A stretch of DNA of 64,000 bases, taken from positions 2,296,501-2,360,500 of the forward strand of contig NZ_JAFEJA010000002.1 in assembly GCF_016919245.1 (NCBI RefSeq), read 5' to 3'. The notes under the pieces were generated by a model that ran no database searches, was not told where the DNA came from, and saw nothing but the letters and a program-made list of their open reading frames with translations. The DNA is from Streptomyces zhihengii. GTDB lineage: Bacteria; Actinomycetota; Actinomycetes; Streptomycetales; Streptomycetaceae. Shown one piece after another: positions 1 to 8,529 of this stretch. Within the stretch, counting starts at the first letter, position 1; every line of letters begins with the position of its first letter. The position numbers and the translations under genes are program-made.

Positions 1-97
1 GACGGCGTACCCCCAGATGCTGCTCCGGTTCGGATACGGTCCCGCCGTGCCCGCCACCCCGCGCAGGCCGGTGGAGGAGATTCTCACCGTCGAGTGA
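1..97 (+). CDS. C-terminal end of an Acg-like nitroreductase family protein (partial)
   Basis: The reading frame open from base 2 ends at TGA 95-97 and encodes 31 residues containing YPQMLLRFGYG and TPRRPVEEIL. These match the conserved tail of the Acg/nitroreductase-like FMN proteins common in Streptomyces, which carry a PQ-hxR-G then P-x-TPRRP signature. The Mycobacterium tuberculosis relative Acg (Rv2032) belongs to the DosR regulon, which fits the neighbouring genes. The catalytic and flavin-binding parts lie outside the window, so the assignment rests only on the tail. The stop codon lies inside a 25-bp tandem duplication. Confidence 0.6.
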   Translation, partial: TAYPQMLLRFGYGPAVPATPRRPVEEILTVE

Positions 98-136
98 CCG
101 CGAAGCACGGCCCGTCGAGTGACCGCGAAGCACGGC
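87..136. repeat. 25-bp perfect tandem duplication across a stop codon
   Basis: Bases 87-111 and 112-136 are identical and directly adjacent, with mismatches on both sides, so the unit is exactly 25 bp. The first copy contains the last codons and TGA stop of the nitroreductase gene. The duplication therefore places a second copy of the gene end just after the real one without changing the protein. Confidence 0.9.
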
Positions 137-223
137 GGATCCGCCTCGTTCGGCATCGACGGGCCGGTGGCACCGGCGCGGACGACCGTCTGGCGTGACG
201 ACGGTCGGCCGCGCGGACGACCG

Positions 224-1096
224 TCAGTCGTGGGGCACGATCGCGACGGGGGCGGCGGTGTGGTGGACCACGGCGTGGACGACCGGGCCGATGTGCACGC
301 CCCAGGTGGTGGCGCGGCGCCGGAGGCCGACGACGACGAGTGCCGCGTTCCCGGACGCCTCGACGAGATCGTCCGCCGCCAGGCCGTGACGGCACCTGGT
401 CTCGACCGCCACGCCGGGATACTTCTCGGTCCAGGGCGCCAGCGCCTCCTGTACACCGCCGCGGGCCTCGGCGCCGATCTCGTCCATCAGGACGTTGATG
501 ACACCGGTGGTGTCCGGCCCGTACAGCGGTGGCAACTGCCAGGAGTGCACCACACGCAGGCCGCTGCCGTGGCGGTCGGCGTGGGCGAAGGCATGGGCCA
601 GCACGTCTCCGTCGGCCGGGAGGTCGAGTCCCACCACGACCTCGTCACCTGGGGACACCGCCTCCGCGGCTTCCTGCGACGGCTGGGCCCTGACGAGGAC
701 GACGGGACGCCGGATGTGCGCGAGGACCGCGAGGGAGACCGAGCCCGTGACGAAACCGGTGAGGCTGCCCAGGCCTCGTGACCCCAGGACCAGCAGGTCC
801 GCGTCCTCACCTGCCGCGCACAGTTGCTCGACCGGTTCGCCCGACAGGAGAACGGTCTCCACTCGCAGTCCCGCCCGCCCGGACCGTACGTACTGTGCGG
901 CGTCGTCGAGCAGACCGAGCGCCCGTCGGCGCCGTGCCTCGGGCTCGATGTGGCGGGTGAGCGGCCCGGCCCGGTCGCTTCCGACGTGGATCAGTCGCAG
1001 AGGAAGGTCGCGGATCACGGCCTCGTCGGCGGCCCACGCGGCCGCCGCCAGACTCTCACGTGACCCGTCGATGCCGGCGGTGACGGTGTGCGTCAT
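224..1096 (-). CDS. Universal stress protein, tandem UspA domains
   Basis: A 290-residue protein of two UspA folds (about residues 1-145 and 150-290). Domain 1 starts TVTAGIDGSRES and carries the ATP-binding loop GSRGLGSLTGFVTGSVS (G-x2-G-x9-G-S/T). In domain 2 the corresponding loop ends in GP, so it probably binds nucleotide poorly. I chose the ATG at 1096 because GGAGGAG lies 6 nt upstream; an in-frame ATG 12 codons earlier lacks such a site. Two palindromic boxes lie 75-105 bp upstream. Tandem-domain Usp proteins are a hallmark of DosR-type hypoxia regulons, where they are cytoplasmic nucleotide-binding stress factors. Confidence 0.93.
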   Translation of the reverse strand: MTHTVTAGIDGSRESLAAAAWAADEAVIRDLPLRLIHVGSDRAGPLTRHIEPEARRRRALGLLDDAAQYVRSGRAGLRVETVLLSGEPVEQLCAAGEDADLLVLGSRGLGSLTGFVTGSVSLAVLAHIRRPVVLVRAQPSQEAAEAVSPGDEVVVGLDLPADGDVLAHAFAHADRHGSGLRVVHSWQLPPLYGPDTTGVINVLMDEIGAEARGGVQEALAPWTEKYPGVAVETRCRHGLAADDLVEASGNAALVVVGLRRRATTWGVHIGPVVHAVVHHTAAPVAIVPHD

Positions 1097-1168
1097 GGCG
1101 GTCTCCTCCGTCGATGTGACAGGTGCTTCCACCCGTCACGCTGTCACGCGGCGCATGTCGGTGGGGAG

Positions 1169-1202
1169 GGGCCCAAGGGCCCTCATGAGGACCGTTCGGC
1201 CC
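1169..1202 (-). promoter_or_regulatory. Paired OsdR/DevR-type boxes upstream of the universal stress gene
   Basis: GGGCCCAAGGGCCC (1169-1182) and GGACCGTTCGGCCC (1189-1202) are two near-perfect 14-bp palindromes whose centres are exactly 20 bp apart. They resemble the mycobacterial DosR site (GGGACT-WW-AGTCCC) in length and symmetry. They lie 80-100 bp before the start of the Usp gene read leftward. Recognition by the regulator at 28,898 is inferred from recurrence across the island. Confidence 0.6.
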
Positions 1203-1242
1203 TGACCGGAAGCGGGCGCCGGACGGCGCCGGCGGACACAGG

Positions 1243-1920
1243 TCACCGATCACCACGGCCGGTGGCGGTCGTGGGGGCGATGAGGTCGCAGCGCACGTCG
1301 ACGACGCCTTCCACCGCCCGTGCGAGTCGTTCGACGACCGGGATGAGCGCGGGGTCGGCGACCGGCCCGGTGAGGGTGACGCGCCCCTTGTCGACGGTGA
1401 CCCCGATGCCGGGGCGGGAGACGGGCAGGAAGCGGTCGACCACCTCGCGCCGCACCTCGGCCGCCAGGTCCTCGTCGGTGCGCAGGAAGATCTTGAGCAG
1501 GTCCGAGCGGCTGACGATGCCCTTCAGGACACCGTGCGCGTCCACCACCGGCAGACGTTTGACCGCGTGCTGCGCCATCAGGCGCGCGGCCTGGGGGAGC
1601 GAGGCGTCGGACGGCACGGTGACCGCGGGCGTCGTCATCAGGTCCCGCGCCGTGACGCCGCCCGCCTTGGCCCAGTCGGTCAGGTGCTCCCGCTGCCCGA
1701 CGAGGGTCGCCTCGCTGTCGCGCAGCTCCTCCTTGTGCAGCAGATCCGCCTCGGAGACCACCCCGACGACCCGCCCCTGCTCGTCCAGGACGGGCACGGC
1801 GGTGACCCGCCACTGCTCCATGGCCCCCGTGATCTCCTTGAAGAGCGCGTCCGGTCCGACGGCGACGACGGTCGACGTCATCACGTCGCCGACCACGTGG
1901 TGGGGTGCACGCTGGCTCAT
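1243..1920 (-). CDS. CBS-domain pair plus BON domain protein
   Basis: A 225-residue cytoplasmic protein: two CBS motifs (about residues 7-60 and 85-140, with VVGVVSEADLL and LKGIVSRSDLL signatures) and a C-terminal BON domain (about 150-222, with VTVDKGRVTLTG). CBS pairs usually bind adenine nucleotides; BON domains are mostly known from envelope proteins, so the role of this fusion is not established. The start has GGAGG 7 nt upstream. It is the first of seven such modules in the window; the CBS-only mycobacterial relative Hrp1 is a DosR-regulon protein. A single box lies about 80 bp upstream. Confidence 0.92.
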   Translation of the reverse strand: MSQRAPHHVVGDVMTSTVVAVGPDALFKEITGAMEQWRVTAVPVLDEQGRVVGVVSEADLLHKEELRDSEATLVGQREHLTDWAKAGGVTARDLMTTPAVTVPSDASLPQAARLMAQHAVKRLPVVDAHGVLKGIVSRSDLLKIFLRTDEDLAAEVRREVVDRFLPVSRPGIGVTVDKGRVTLTGPVADPALIPVVERLARAVEGVVDVRCDLIAPTTATGRGDR

Positions 1921-1994
1921 GGCGATCCCTCCGGGCCGGCATCCGGACCTTCCGGTGCGACTTCCACCCTCACACGCCGGCGACGGCGGCCACA

Positions 1995-2008
1995 GGGCCG
2001 TTCGGACC
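1995..2008 (-). promoter_or_regulatory. OsdR/DevR-type box upstream of CBS-BON gene
   Basis: GGGCCGTTCGGACC, a 14-bp palindrome with one mismatched pair and a TT centre, lies 81 bp before the ATG at 1920. It is the same sequence class as the other boxes in the island. Confidence 0.55.
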
Positions 2009-2031
2009 GGTTCGGCAGGCCGCGCGACCCC

Positions 2032-4443
2032 TCATCGCCCGGTGGAATCGGGGCTGTCGGGCAGATGGAACCAGCGCTCTCGTCCCGGCTCCACGGTCAC
2101 CCGGCGGTCACCCGGGAGGATCAGGTCGAGCGGGCCGTGCTGCGAGGCGGGCACCTCCACCCCGACGCGTCCGCGCACCACGTGCAGCCTGATCCCGCGG
2201 TGTCCCCGATAGCGGACCGGGAACGACAGCCGCTGAAGCTGCCGCAGCGGCACGGGGTCCAGGCGCAGCGCGGTGTCGGTGCACTCCAGGCCGGTCAGAC
2301 CGCGCTGGACGAGGTCCAGCGTGCCTGCCATGGCACCCAGATGGATGCCCTCGGCGGTCGTGCCGCCCTGGATGTCGGCGACATCGCTGAGCAGTGCCTG
2401 CGAGCAGTACTCCCAGGCGTCCGCCCCCCGCAGGCGGGTGAGCAGCCAGCCGTGGACCAGGTTGCTCAGGGTGGAACCGTGGCTCGTGCGCCGACGGTAG
2501 TAGTCGACCGTCCGACGCCAGACGTCGTCGTCGACGGGGCACCCGAGGCGGTCGAACACCGCGTGCAACTCCCGCGGTGTGAAGAAGTATCCGAGGACGA
2601 GGGCGTCGGCCTGTTTGGAGGCCTTGTACCGGTTGACCGAGTCCGACTCGGCCTCCAGGATGCGGTCCAGCCGTCCGATGTCCCCATAGCGTGCGCGGTA
2701 GTCCGCCCAGTCGAGTTCGCGCAGCTGCTCGTATCCGGCGAACTGGCTGATCACACCGTCGTGGAAGGGCACATGAAGGCGACGGGTCAGATCCTGCCAG
2801 CGGTCCGTCTCGCCGGCGAGCGCCATGCCACCGAGCAGTTCGTCCCGCCTCGCGGGCGGGAGCGCGCCGACCAGGTCGAGCGCTCTGCCCAGCACCCAGG
2901 CCGCCGCGACGTTGGTGTAGGCGTTGTCGTCCAGCCCCGGGCGTTGTGATCCGGGGTACGCGTCGTGGTACTCGTCGGGACCCATGACGCCGCGAATGTG
3001 GTATCGCGCGTCGCTCGGGTCGTACTCGGCGAGGCTCGACCAGAACTGTGCGACGCGGAGCATCAGTTCGGCTCCGGGACCGTGGAGGAAGTCGTCGTCG
3101 CCCGTCGCCTGCCAGTAGCGCCAGACGTCGAGTGCGACGGCGGAGCCGACGTGCCGCTGGAGCCTGGACCGGTCCTCCAGCCACCGGCCGGAGCGCGGGT
3201 TGAGGTGAAGCCGCTGCGTCTCCTCCCGTCCGTCGCTGCCGCTCTGCCAGGGGAACATCGCCCCCCGGTGGCCCGCCCGGCGTGCGGCTTCGCAGGCCCG
3301 GGGCAGCCGTCTGTGGCGGTAGAGGACGAGTGAGCGTGCGAGGCCCGGGAAGTGCAGGTCCAGATACGGCAGGACGTAGGCCTCGTCCCAGAAGACATGT
3401 CCCCGGTAGGCCTCACCGGTCAGGCCCCTCGCGGGTACTCCGACATCGAGTCCGGTGGTGTGCGGGGAGACGCTCTGCAGGAGGTGGAAGAGGTGCAGAT
3501 GCAGGATGCGGCCGGCCTCCCCGGGAACGGCGACCTCGCCCTCCCTCCACAGGTCGTCCCAGGCGGCACGGTGGGTGACGAGCAGCGCGTCGAAACCGGG
3601 TGTCGCGGCCAGCTCGGCGAGAGCCGCCGACAGCGGATCGGCAGGTGGCCGGTCCCGTGAGGTGTGCAGGCTGAGGATCTTGGTAACCGTCACCCGCCCG
3701 CCCCTCGCGACGGCGACCCTGCTCGACGTCGACACTCCCGTCGCCGTCGCGCTGTGCCGCACGTCGGCCCCCGCGACGACCGTACGCACGGCCATCCCGA
3801 CCGCGATGCGGGACCGGGAGGTGCGGCAGGAGAGCCACTGCACGTCCTCGGGCGTGACGCCGGTCCGCAGATCGACGAGATGGCCGTTCGCGAGAGCGCG
3901 GTAGCGTTCGACGCCCGCGTTGACGACCGACCCGTCGAGTTCCGCGTCGATCTCGATGTCCCCGCTCCAGCCCAGTGCGCGCAAGGTGGTGCGCTGACCG
4001 GCCAGGTGCGGCGTTCCCATGTGGACGAAGCGGGTGTGCGTGACGGCCAGTCTGCGGCCCAGCCCGTCCTGGAACAGCCACCGCATGGTGAGCACGCCCG
4101 CGCGCAGGTCGAGCCGGACGCCGCTGTGCCGCAGACTGCGGTGGTCGGGCGAGAGCCAGTCACCGGGAGGGGAGCCGTCAGGACGGCGCCGGTACCGCAG
4201 GACCGACCAGTTCGGCAGGTTGACGAGGTCCTCGTTCTCCAGCGTCCTTCCGTCGACGGTGGAGCGCAGCCTGTTGTAGCAGCCGGCCGCGTAGAGACCC
4301 GGGTAGTGGACGGGAAGGGACGTGCACTCCGGAACGGATCCTCTGACAGCGAAGTATCCGTTGCCCAGCGTGCACAGGGTCTCGCGCAGCCGTTGGTGTT
4401 TGGGGTCGTATCCCCGATAGCTCCACTGCCAGACCGACTTCAT
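2032..4443 (-). CDS. Glycoside hydrolase family 65 protein (maltose/trehalose/kojibiose phosphorylase-like)
   Basis: An 803-residue protein with GH65 layout: N-terminal beta-sandwich with CTLGNGYFAVRG near residue 35, a helical (alpha/alpha)6 barrel, and a C-terminal beta region. The catalytic-acid motif MGPDEYHD lies near residue 486, followed by DDNAYTN. GH65 enzymes split alpha-linked disaccharides with phosphate to give a sugar 1-phosphate; substrate cannot be read from the sequence, and no beta-phosphoglucomutase is fused or adjacent. The ATG at 4443 (MKSVWQW) is preferred over an upstream start that adds 26 low-complexity residues. A box about 130 bp upstream suggests membership of the hypoxia-type regulon. 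Confidence 0.88.
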   Translation of the reverse strand: MKSVWQWSYRGYDPKHQRLRETLCTLGNGYFAVRGSVPECTSLPVHYPGLYAAGCYNRLRSTVDGRTLENEDLVNLPNWSVLRYRRRPDGSPPGDWLSPDHRSLRHSGVRLDLRAGVLTMRWLFQDGLGRRLAVTHTRFVHMGTPHLAGQRTTLRALGWSGDIEIDAELDGSVVNAGVERYRALANGHLVDLRTGVTPEDVQWLSCRTSRSRIAVGMAVRTVVAGADVRHSATATGVSTSSRVAVARGGRVTVTKILSLHTSRDRPPADPLSAALAELAATPGFDALLVTHRAAWDDLWREGEVAVPGEAGRILHLHLFHLLQSVSPHTTGLDVGVPARGLTGEAYRGHVFWDEAYVLPYLDLHFPGLARSLVLYRHRRLPRACEAARRAGHRGAMFPWQSGSDGREETQRLHLNPRSGRWLEDRSRLQRHVGSAVALDVWRYWQATGDDDFLHGPGAELMLRVAQFWSSLAEYDPSDARYHIRGVMGPDEYHDAYPGSQRPGLDDNAYTNVAAAWVLGRALDLVGALPPARRDELLGGMALAGETDRWQDLTRRLHVPFHDGVISQFAGYEQLRELDWADYRARYGDIGRLDRILEAESDSVNRYKASKQADALVLGYFFTPRELHAVFDRLGCPVDDDVWRRTVDYYRRRTSHGSTLSNLVHGWLLTRLRGADAWEYCSQALLSDVADIQGGTTAEGIHLGAMAGTLDLVQRGLTGLECTDTALRLDPVPLRQLQRLSFPVRYRGHRGIRLHVVRGRVGVEVPASQHGPLDLILPGDRRVTVEPGRERWFHLPDSPDSTGR

Positions 4444-4569
4444 GAACAGCCCCGTTCGCTTCCGGCCGGACGCCGTCTGCTCGCCGCCCGGCGCGCCGGG
4501 CGGCCCTCGCGCGGGCTCCACGCTGCCACCGGGACTCCCGTCCGGGCAGGGCCGGGCGGGTCCCGGTCC

Positions 4570-4646
4570 CGACCGAAGGTCCCGTCGGCGCGGTCACCCC
4601 CGCCGGGCCGGCCCCGGTCGGCCTGCCCGCCCGGGACCTTCGTCCC
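4570..4646. promoter_or_regulatory. Two OsdR/DevR-type boxes in a divergent intergenic region
   Basis: CGACCGAAGGTCCC (4570-4583) and GGGACCTTCGTCCC (4633-4646) lie between the leftward GH65 gene and the rightward membrane-protein gene. The second differs from the mycobacterial DosR core GGGACT-WW-AGTCCC at only two paired positions. Centres are 63 bp apart. The right box is 71 bp before the ATG at 4711; the left one is 133 bp before the GH65 ATG. Confidence 0.6.
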
Positions 4647-4710
4647 CTGCTGCCGGAGGATGCGGCCGAGTCACCATGGAGGCGTCCGCCTGGTGACACT
4701 GGAGGCCCCC

Positions 4711-5283
4711 ATGGCCACCGATGGTCCGCGTCACGTCCCCGCCGGTCCGCTGGTGCGGCCTCTCGACATCACACGGAAGCGGGTCGACCGGGCGCTTCTG
4801 GTGGTGCTGTTGGTCGGACTTCCCTTCGTCACGGTGATCGTCGGAGTCTGGGCACACAGCGGCTTCGACCACAACCGTCAGGAACAGGTACGCGATCGAC
4901 GCCCTGTCGCGGCACGACTTCTCGAGGACCCTCACGCGGTGGCGGACAGCAGCGGGGCGAACCGCGACGCCCGCGCGACGGTGCGCTGGCGGGACGCCGG
5001 AGCAGCTCGTACCGGTACGGCCGAGGTCTCCATGGACAAGCGGGCCGGTGACCGGGCCACGGTCTACGTGGACGAGGCCGGCGGCAATATCGTGAAGCCG
5101 CCTATGGACGCGTACGACGTGGCCGCCTCGACGGTAGCTGCCGCCGTTCTCGCGCCCAGCGGCTTCGTCGTGGTCTGGGGCTTGACCCGTGCCGCCATCC
5201 ACTGGGCTCTGGACCGGCGGTGCTGTGCCGCGTGGGAGCGCGAGTGGGCCGCCGTGGAGCCCGTGTGGACACGGCACCGATGA
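4711..5283 (+). CDS. Rv1733c-type two-TM membrane protein
   Basis: A 190-residue protein with two hydrophobic segments, about residues 26-48 (ALLVVLLVGLPFVTVIVG) and 130-158, separated by an extracytoplasmic region of roughly 80 residues that includes RATVRWRDA and DRATVYVDEAG. This arrangement matches the Rv1733c family, whose mycobacterial member is DosR-regulated; biochemical function is unknown. The ATG at 4711 has GGAGG 5 nt upstream. The frame stays open far to the left, but that part is antisense to the GH65 gene. A DosR-like box lies 71 bp upstream. Confidence 0.85.
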   Translation: MATDGPRHVPAGPLVRPLDITRKRVDRALLVVLLVGLPFVTVIVGVWAHSGFDHNRQEQVRDRRPVAARLLEDPHAVADSSGANRDARATVRWRDAGAARTGTAEVSMDKRAGDRATVYVDEAGGNIVKPPMDAYDVAASTVAAAVLAPSGFVVVWGLTRAAIHWALDRRCCAAWEREWAAVEPVWTRHR

Positions 5284-5303
5284 CCCTGACGCCCGGCACG
5301 TCG

Positions 5304-5317
5304 GGGCCGGTCGGCCC
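5304..5317 (+). promoter_or_regulatory. OsdR/DevR-type box upstream of tandem CBS-BON genes
   Basis: GGGCCGGTCGGCCC, palindromic in both hexamer arms, lies 95 bp before the ATG at 5406. A second, weaker palindrome (GGGGCGCCGGCGCC, 5325-5338) follows with its centre 21 bp away, echoing the paired arrangement at 1169-1202. Confidence 0.55.
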
Positions 5318-5405
5318 TGTCGGCGGGGCGCCGGCGCCCGGAGACTCGAAAGCGGGACCGGCCCTCCGCGCGACGGGCGGCCGGCACGGAACAAGGAGAT
5401 GCCCC

Positions 5406-6053
5406 ATGGTTCCCCCTACGTACACGGTGAGCGATGTGATGACACGGCGCGTCGTCGCGGTGCCGCCGGACGCGTCGTTCAAAGAGATCGTCACGGCCAT
5501 GGAACGCTGGAAGGTCACCGCACTGCCGGTGCTGCAGAACGAGGACACGGTGATCGGCGTGGTGTCCGAGGCGGACCTGCTGCACAAGGAGGAGTACCGC
5601 GACAGGCCCCCCGGGCTGGTCGACACCATGCGCCACCCCCGGGCGGCCGAGCAGGCCGTCGCCCTGACCGCTCGCGACCTCATGAGCAGGCCGGCCGTCA
5701 CGATCAGCGGCCGGGCGACGCTGGCGGAAGCCGCGCGACTCATGGCACACCGCCGTCTGAAGCGACTTCCCGTGCTCGACGCCTCCGGGCGCATCGAGGG
5801 GATCGTGAGCCGCGCGGACCTGCTGAAGGTCTTCCTGCGCCCCGACGAGACCCTCGCCGCGGAGATCAGGAGTGAGGTGGTCTCCCCACTCTTCGGGCAC
5901 GAGGGAAACGATGTGCGCGTGGCCGTCGACAAGGGCGTGGTGACCCTCGCGGGTGCCGTGAGCGACAAGCGTCTGATCGCCGTGGCCGAGCGCCTGGCCC
6001 ACTCGGTGGAAGGCGTGACGGGCGTCCACTGCACGCTGACCGCGGCTTCCTGA
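5406..6053 (+). CDS. CBS-domain pair plus BON domain protein
   Basis: A 215-residue protein with CBS1 (VIGVVSEADLL, about residues 8-62), CBS2 (IEGIVSRADLL, about 83-138) and BON (VRVAVDKGVVTLAG, about 145-213). It is closer to the 1243-1920 protein than to its downstream neighbour: both share SFKEI-type and DLLHKEE segments. AAGGAG lies before the ATG at 5406. It heads an operon with the CBS-BON gene at 6076 (22-nt gap) and probably the kinase gene at 6884. Confidence 0.92.
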   Translation: MVPPTYTVSDVMTRRVVAVPPDASFKEIVTAMERWKVTALPVLQNEDTVIGVVSEADLLHKEEYRDRPPGLVDTMRHPRAAEQAVALTARDLMSRPAVTISGRATLAEAARLMAHRRLKRLPVLDASGRIEGIVSRADLLKVFLRPDETLAAEIRSEVVSPLFGHEGNDVRVAVDKGVVTLAGAVSDKRLIAVAERLAHSVEGVTGVHCTLTAAS

Positions 6054-6075
6054 CCGATCGGAACGGAGACGAGAC

Positions 6076-6750
6076 ATGCACCACCGGACCGTCGCGGAGC
6101 TCATGAGCAAACAGGTCGTTCGAGCCGGACGCGACATGACGTTCAAGGACATCGTCAGGCTGCTCGCCGACAACGACGTCACCGCCGTCCCCGTGGTCGA
6201 CGAGCTCGACCGCCCCATGGGCGTGGTGTCCGAGGCGGATCTGCTCCGCAAGAGTTCGGCACTGCCCGATCCGGCCGGCCGGGTGCGGCCTCCGCACCTG
6301 GAGCCGTCGGAGACGGCCAAGGCCGAAGGCGCACGGGCCGAGGAACTCATGTCGGCTCCCGCGGTGTGCGCGCGCCCGGAGTGGACCGCCGCCGAGGCCG
6401 CACGCCTCATGGCCGTGCAGAACGTCAAGCGGCTTCCGGTCGTGGACGAGACGGACAGGCTGCAGGGCATCGTCAGCCGGGGCGATCTCCTGCGCGTCTA
6501 TCTGAGGCGCGACGACGCCATCCGCGAGGAGATCACGGGCGACGTGCTCGAAAAGATGCTCGGTCTCACCCCGTCGGACATCACCGTCGAAGTGCGCGAG
6601 GGACAGGTCGTCCTCAGCGGGTCGGTCGCCGCCGCGGGGCTGGTACCGGTGATCGAGCGACTGTGCAAGAGCGTGGACGGCGTGGTCTCCGTGGCTCAGC
6701 GGATCACCGGCCCGGAGGGCGGGCCCTGGCGGCCGCCCTCCGTCGGGTGA
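6076..6750 (+). CDS. CBS-domain pair plus BON domain protein
   Basis: A 224-residue paralogue of the preceding gene: CBS1 (MGVVSEADLL), CBS2 (LQGIVSRGDLL) and BON (ITVEVREGQVVLSG). The spacer between CBS motifs is longer and charged, and the N-terminus (HHRTVAELMSKQV) differs, so the two are diverged duplicates rather than a recent copy. GGAGACGAGAC precedes the ATG. It is co-directional with and tightly spaced after the gene at 5406. Confidence 0.92.
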   Translation: MHHRTVAELMSKQVVRAGRDMTFKDIVRLLADNDVTAVPVVDELDRPMGVVSEADLLRKSSALPDPAGRVRPPHLEPSETAKAEGARAEELMSAPAVCARPEWTAAEAARLMAVQNVKRLPVVDETDRLQGIVSRGDLLRVYLRRDDAIREEITGDVLEKMLGLTPSDITVEVREGQVVLSGSVAAAGLVPVIERLCKSVDGVVSVAQRITGPEGGPWRPPSVG

Positions 6751-6883
6751 AGCAGCGTGCCGACGACTCGTGTGCACCGAGACCCACCGCGCCGGAGAGG
6801 GGCCACGAGCGGGACGCGCGGTCGCGCCGGGCCGTCGGACCGGAGCGAGAACCCGAGACCGACGAGCCGGAAGGGGCTCCGCC

Positions 6884-8464
6884 ATGACCGACATCAGCGC
6901 CCGCCGAACGGCCACGACACCGGCCGGCCGGCCGGACCGGGCAAGGGCGCCGGCGCCCGGCCCCGAGGCGGACAAGTTCCCCCGCGCGGAGGCACGGGAG
7001 ACCCATACCGCGGTGGTCTTCTTCTTCCGTGACAGGGCCTACAAGGTCAAGAAGCCCGTCGACCTCGGATTCCTCGACTACTCCACCGTGGAGGCACGCA
7101 GGGAGGCGTGCGAGCGGGAGGTGGCGCTCAACCGCCGCTTCGCGCCGGACGTCTACCTGGGAATCGGGGAGTTCCGGGCCCCGGGAGCCGCGGTGCCCGA
7201 GCCCTGTGTCGTGATGCGCCGGATGCCGCAGGAGCGCCGCCTGGCGCGCCTGGTGCGCGACGGCGCCGCCGTCGACGATGCGCTGCGGGCCGTGGCACGG
7301 CTGCTCGCCGGCCGTCACGCGGAGGCCCTTCGGGGCGAAGACGTCGAGGAGCAGGGCACCCTCGCCGCGCTCTCGTCCCGATGGGAGGCGAGCTTCGCGC
7401 AGGTACGCTCCCTGACCGCCGGGGCGCCTCCTCCCGGCTGCGAGGAGATCGAGCGTCTGGTCCGCCGCTACCTCGCGGGCCGCGAGCCGCTGTTCCTTGC
7501 CCGCATCGGGCAGGGACGGGTGGTCGAGGGCCATGGCGACCTGCTCGCCGAGGACGTGTTCTGTCTCGACGACGGCCCTCGTGTGCTGGACTGCCTCGAA
7601 TTCGACGACCGGCTGAGATACGTCGACGGCCTCGACGACGCCGCCTTCCTGGCCATGGATCTCGAACAGCTCGGATCTCCCGAGGCCGCCGCGCACTTCC
7701 TCTCCGCCTACTGCGAGTACTCGGGAGATCCGGCACCCCTCTCGCTCTGGCACCACTACGTCGCCTACCGGGCGTTCGTCCGGGCCAAGGTCTCCCTCAT
7801 CCAGAACGCGCAGGGCGCCACCGGTGCCGACGCGGCGGCGGGCCGGCTGATCACCACCACGCTGCGCCACCTCCACGCGGCAGCCGTGCGCCTGGTGCTG
7901 GTCGGCGGTCTTCCGGGCAGTGGCAAGTCCACGCTCTCCGGGGCACTCGCCGACCGTCTCGGTGTCACCCTGCTCAGCAGTGACCGACTGCGCAAGGAAC
8001 TCGCGGGCATCCCGGCCGAGCAGTCCGCCGCCGCCGGCTTCGGCGAGGGCATCTACTCCGCCGACTGGACGGAGCGGACGTACTCCGCGCTCCTGGACCG
8101 CGCGTCGTCCCTGCTCGCGGCCGGTGAGTCCGTGGTGCTGGACGCCTCGTGGACCGACGCCCGGCAGCGCGAAGCCGCCCGGCAGGTGGCCGAACGGGCT
8201 CACGCGGACATGGTGGCCCTGCACTGCCGGGTACCGGGCGGGATGTCGGCTGCCCGCCTCGCCGACCGGGCCCCGGGGATCTCGGACGCCGATCCCGGCA
8301 CAGCCGCGGCGATGGCCGAGGCCGAGCCGCCCTGGCCGGCCGCCGTACCCATCGACACCAGCGGTGCGTTGGAGGCCGCGGTCGTCCGGGCCCTCTCGGC
8401 CGTCGGCCCCCGAGCCGAGGGACGGCCCACCGTGTTCCGCCGCCCCTACATGGAACCGGACTGA
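6884..8464 (+). CDS. APH-like kinase fused to AAA_33-type P-loop kinase (Rv2004c type)
   Basis: A 526-residue two-domain protein. The N-terminal part (about residues 30-335) is an aminoglycoside-phosphotransferase-like fold, with catalytic-loop-like GHGDLLAEDVF near 217 and DCLEFDDRL near 236. The C-terminal part (about 340-520) is a P-loop kinase with Walker A GGLPGSGKST near 340 and DASWTDARQREAAR later. The same architecture occurs in mycobacterial Rv2004c, a DosR-regulon protein of unknown substrate. The ATG at 6884 follows AAGGGG. It lies 133 nt after a CBS-BON gene with no convincing box between them, so it is probably in the same operon. Confidence 0.88.
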   Translation: MTDISARRTATTPAGRPDRARAPAPGPEADKFPRAEARETHTAVVFFFRDRAYKVKKPVDLGFLDYSTVEARREACEREVALNRRFAPDVYLGIGEFRAPGAAVPEPCVVMRRMPQERRLARLVRDGAAVDDALRAVARLLAGRHAEALRGEDVEEQGTLAALSSRWEASFAQVRSLTAGAPPPGCEEIERLVRRYLAGREPLFLARIGQGRVVEGHGDLLAEDVFCLDDGPRVLDCLEFDDRLRYVDGLDDAAFLAMDLEQLGSPEAAAHFLSAYCEYSGDPAPLSLWHHYVAYRAFVRAKVSLIQNAQGATGADAAAGRLITTTLRHLHAAAVRLVLVGGLPGSGKSTLSGALADRLGVTLLSSDRLRKELAGIPAEQSAAAGFGEGIYSADWTERTYSALLDRASSLLAAGESVVLDASWTDARQREAARQVAERAHADMVALHCRVPGGMSAARLADRAPGISDADPGTAAAMAEAEPPWPAAVPIDTSGALEAAVVRALSAVGPRAEGRPTVFRRPYMEPD

Positions 8465-8494
8465 ACACCGGCTGCGGCCCCGTGGCGGGTCCTG

Positions 8495-8529
8495 GGCACT
8501 GAGGGTCCGCGGTAGGGCCCGTTCGGCCC
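8495..8529 (+). promoter_or_regulatory. Paired OsdR/DevR-type boxes upstream of the acetyl-CoA synthetase operon
   Basis: GGCCCGTTCGGCCC (8516-8529) is a good palindrome. GGCACTGAGGGTCC (8495-8508) is a weaker copy with its centre 21 bp upstream. They lie 115-140 bp before the ATG at 8639 and just after the stop of the previous operon. Confidence 0.5.

Noticed and set aside
6829..6841. GGGCCGTCGGACC before the kinase gene as a further regulator box
   Set aside because: The centre is one base instead of two, so symmetry spacing is wrong, and the gene is probably in the upstream operon.
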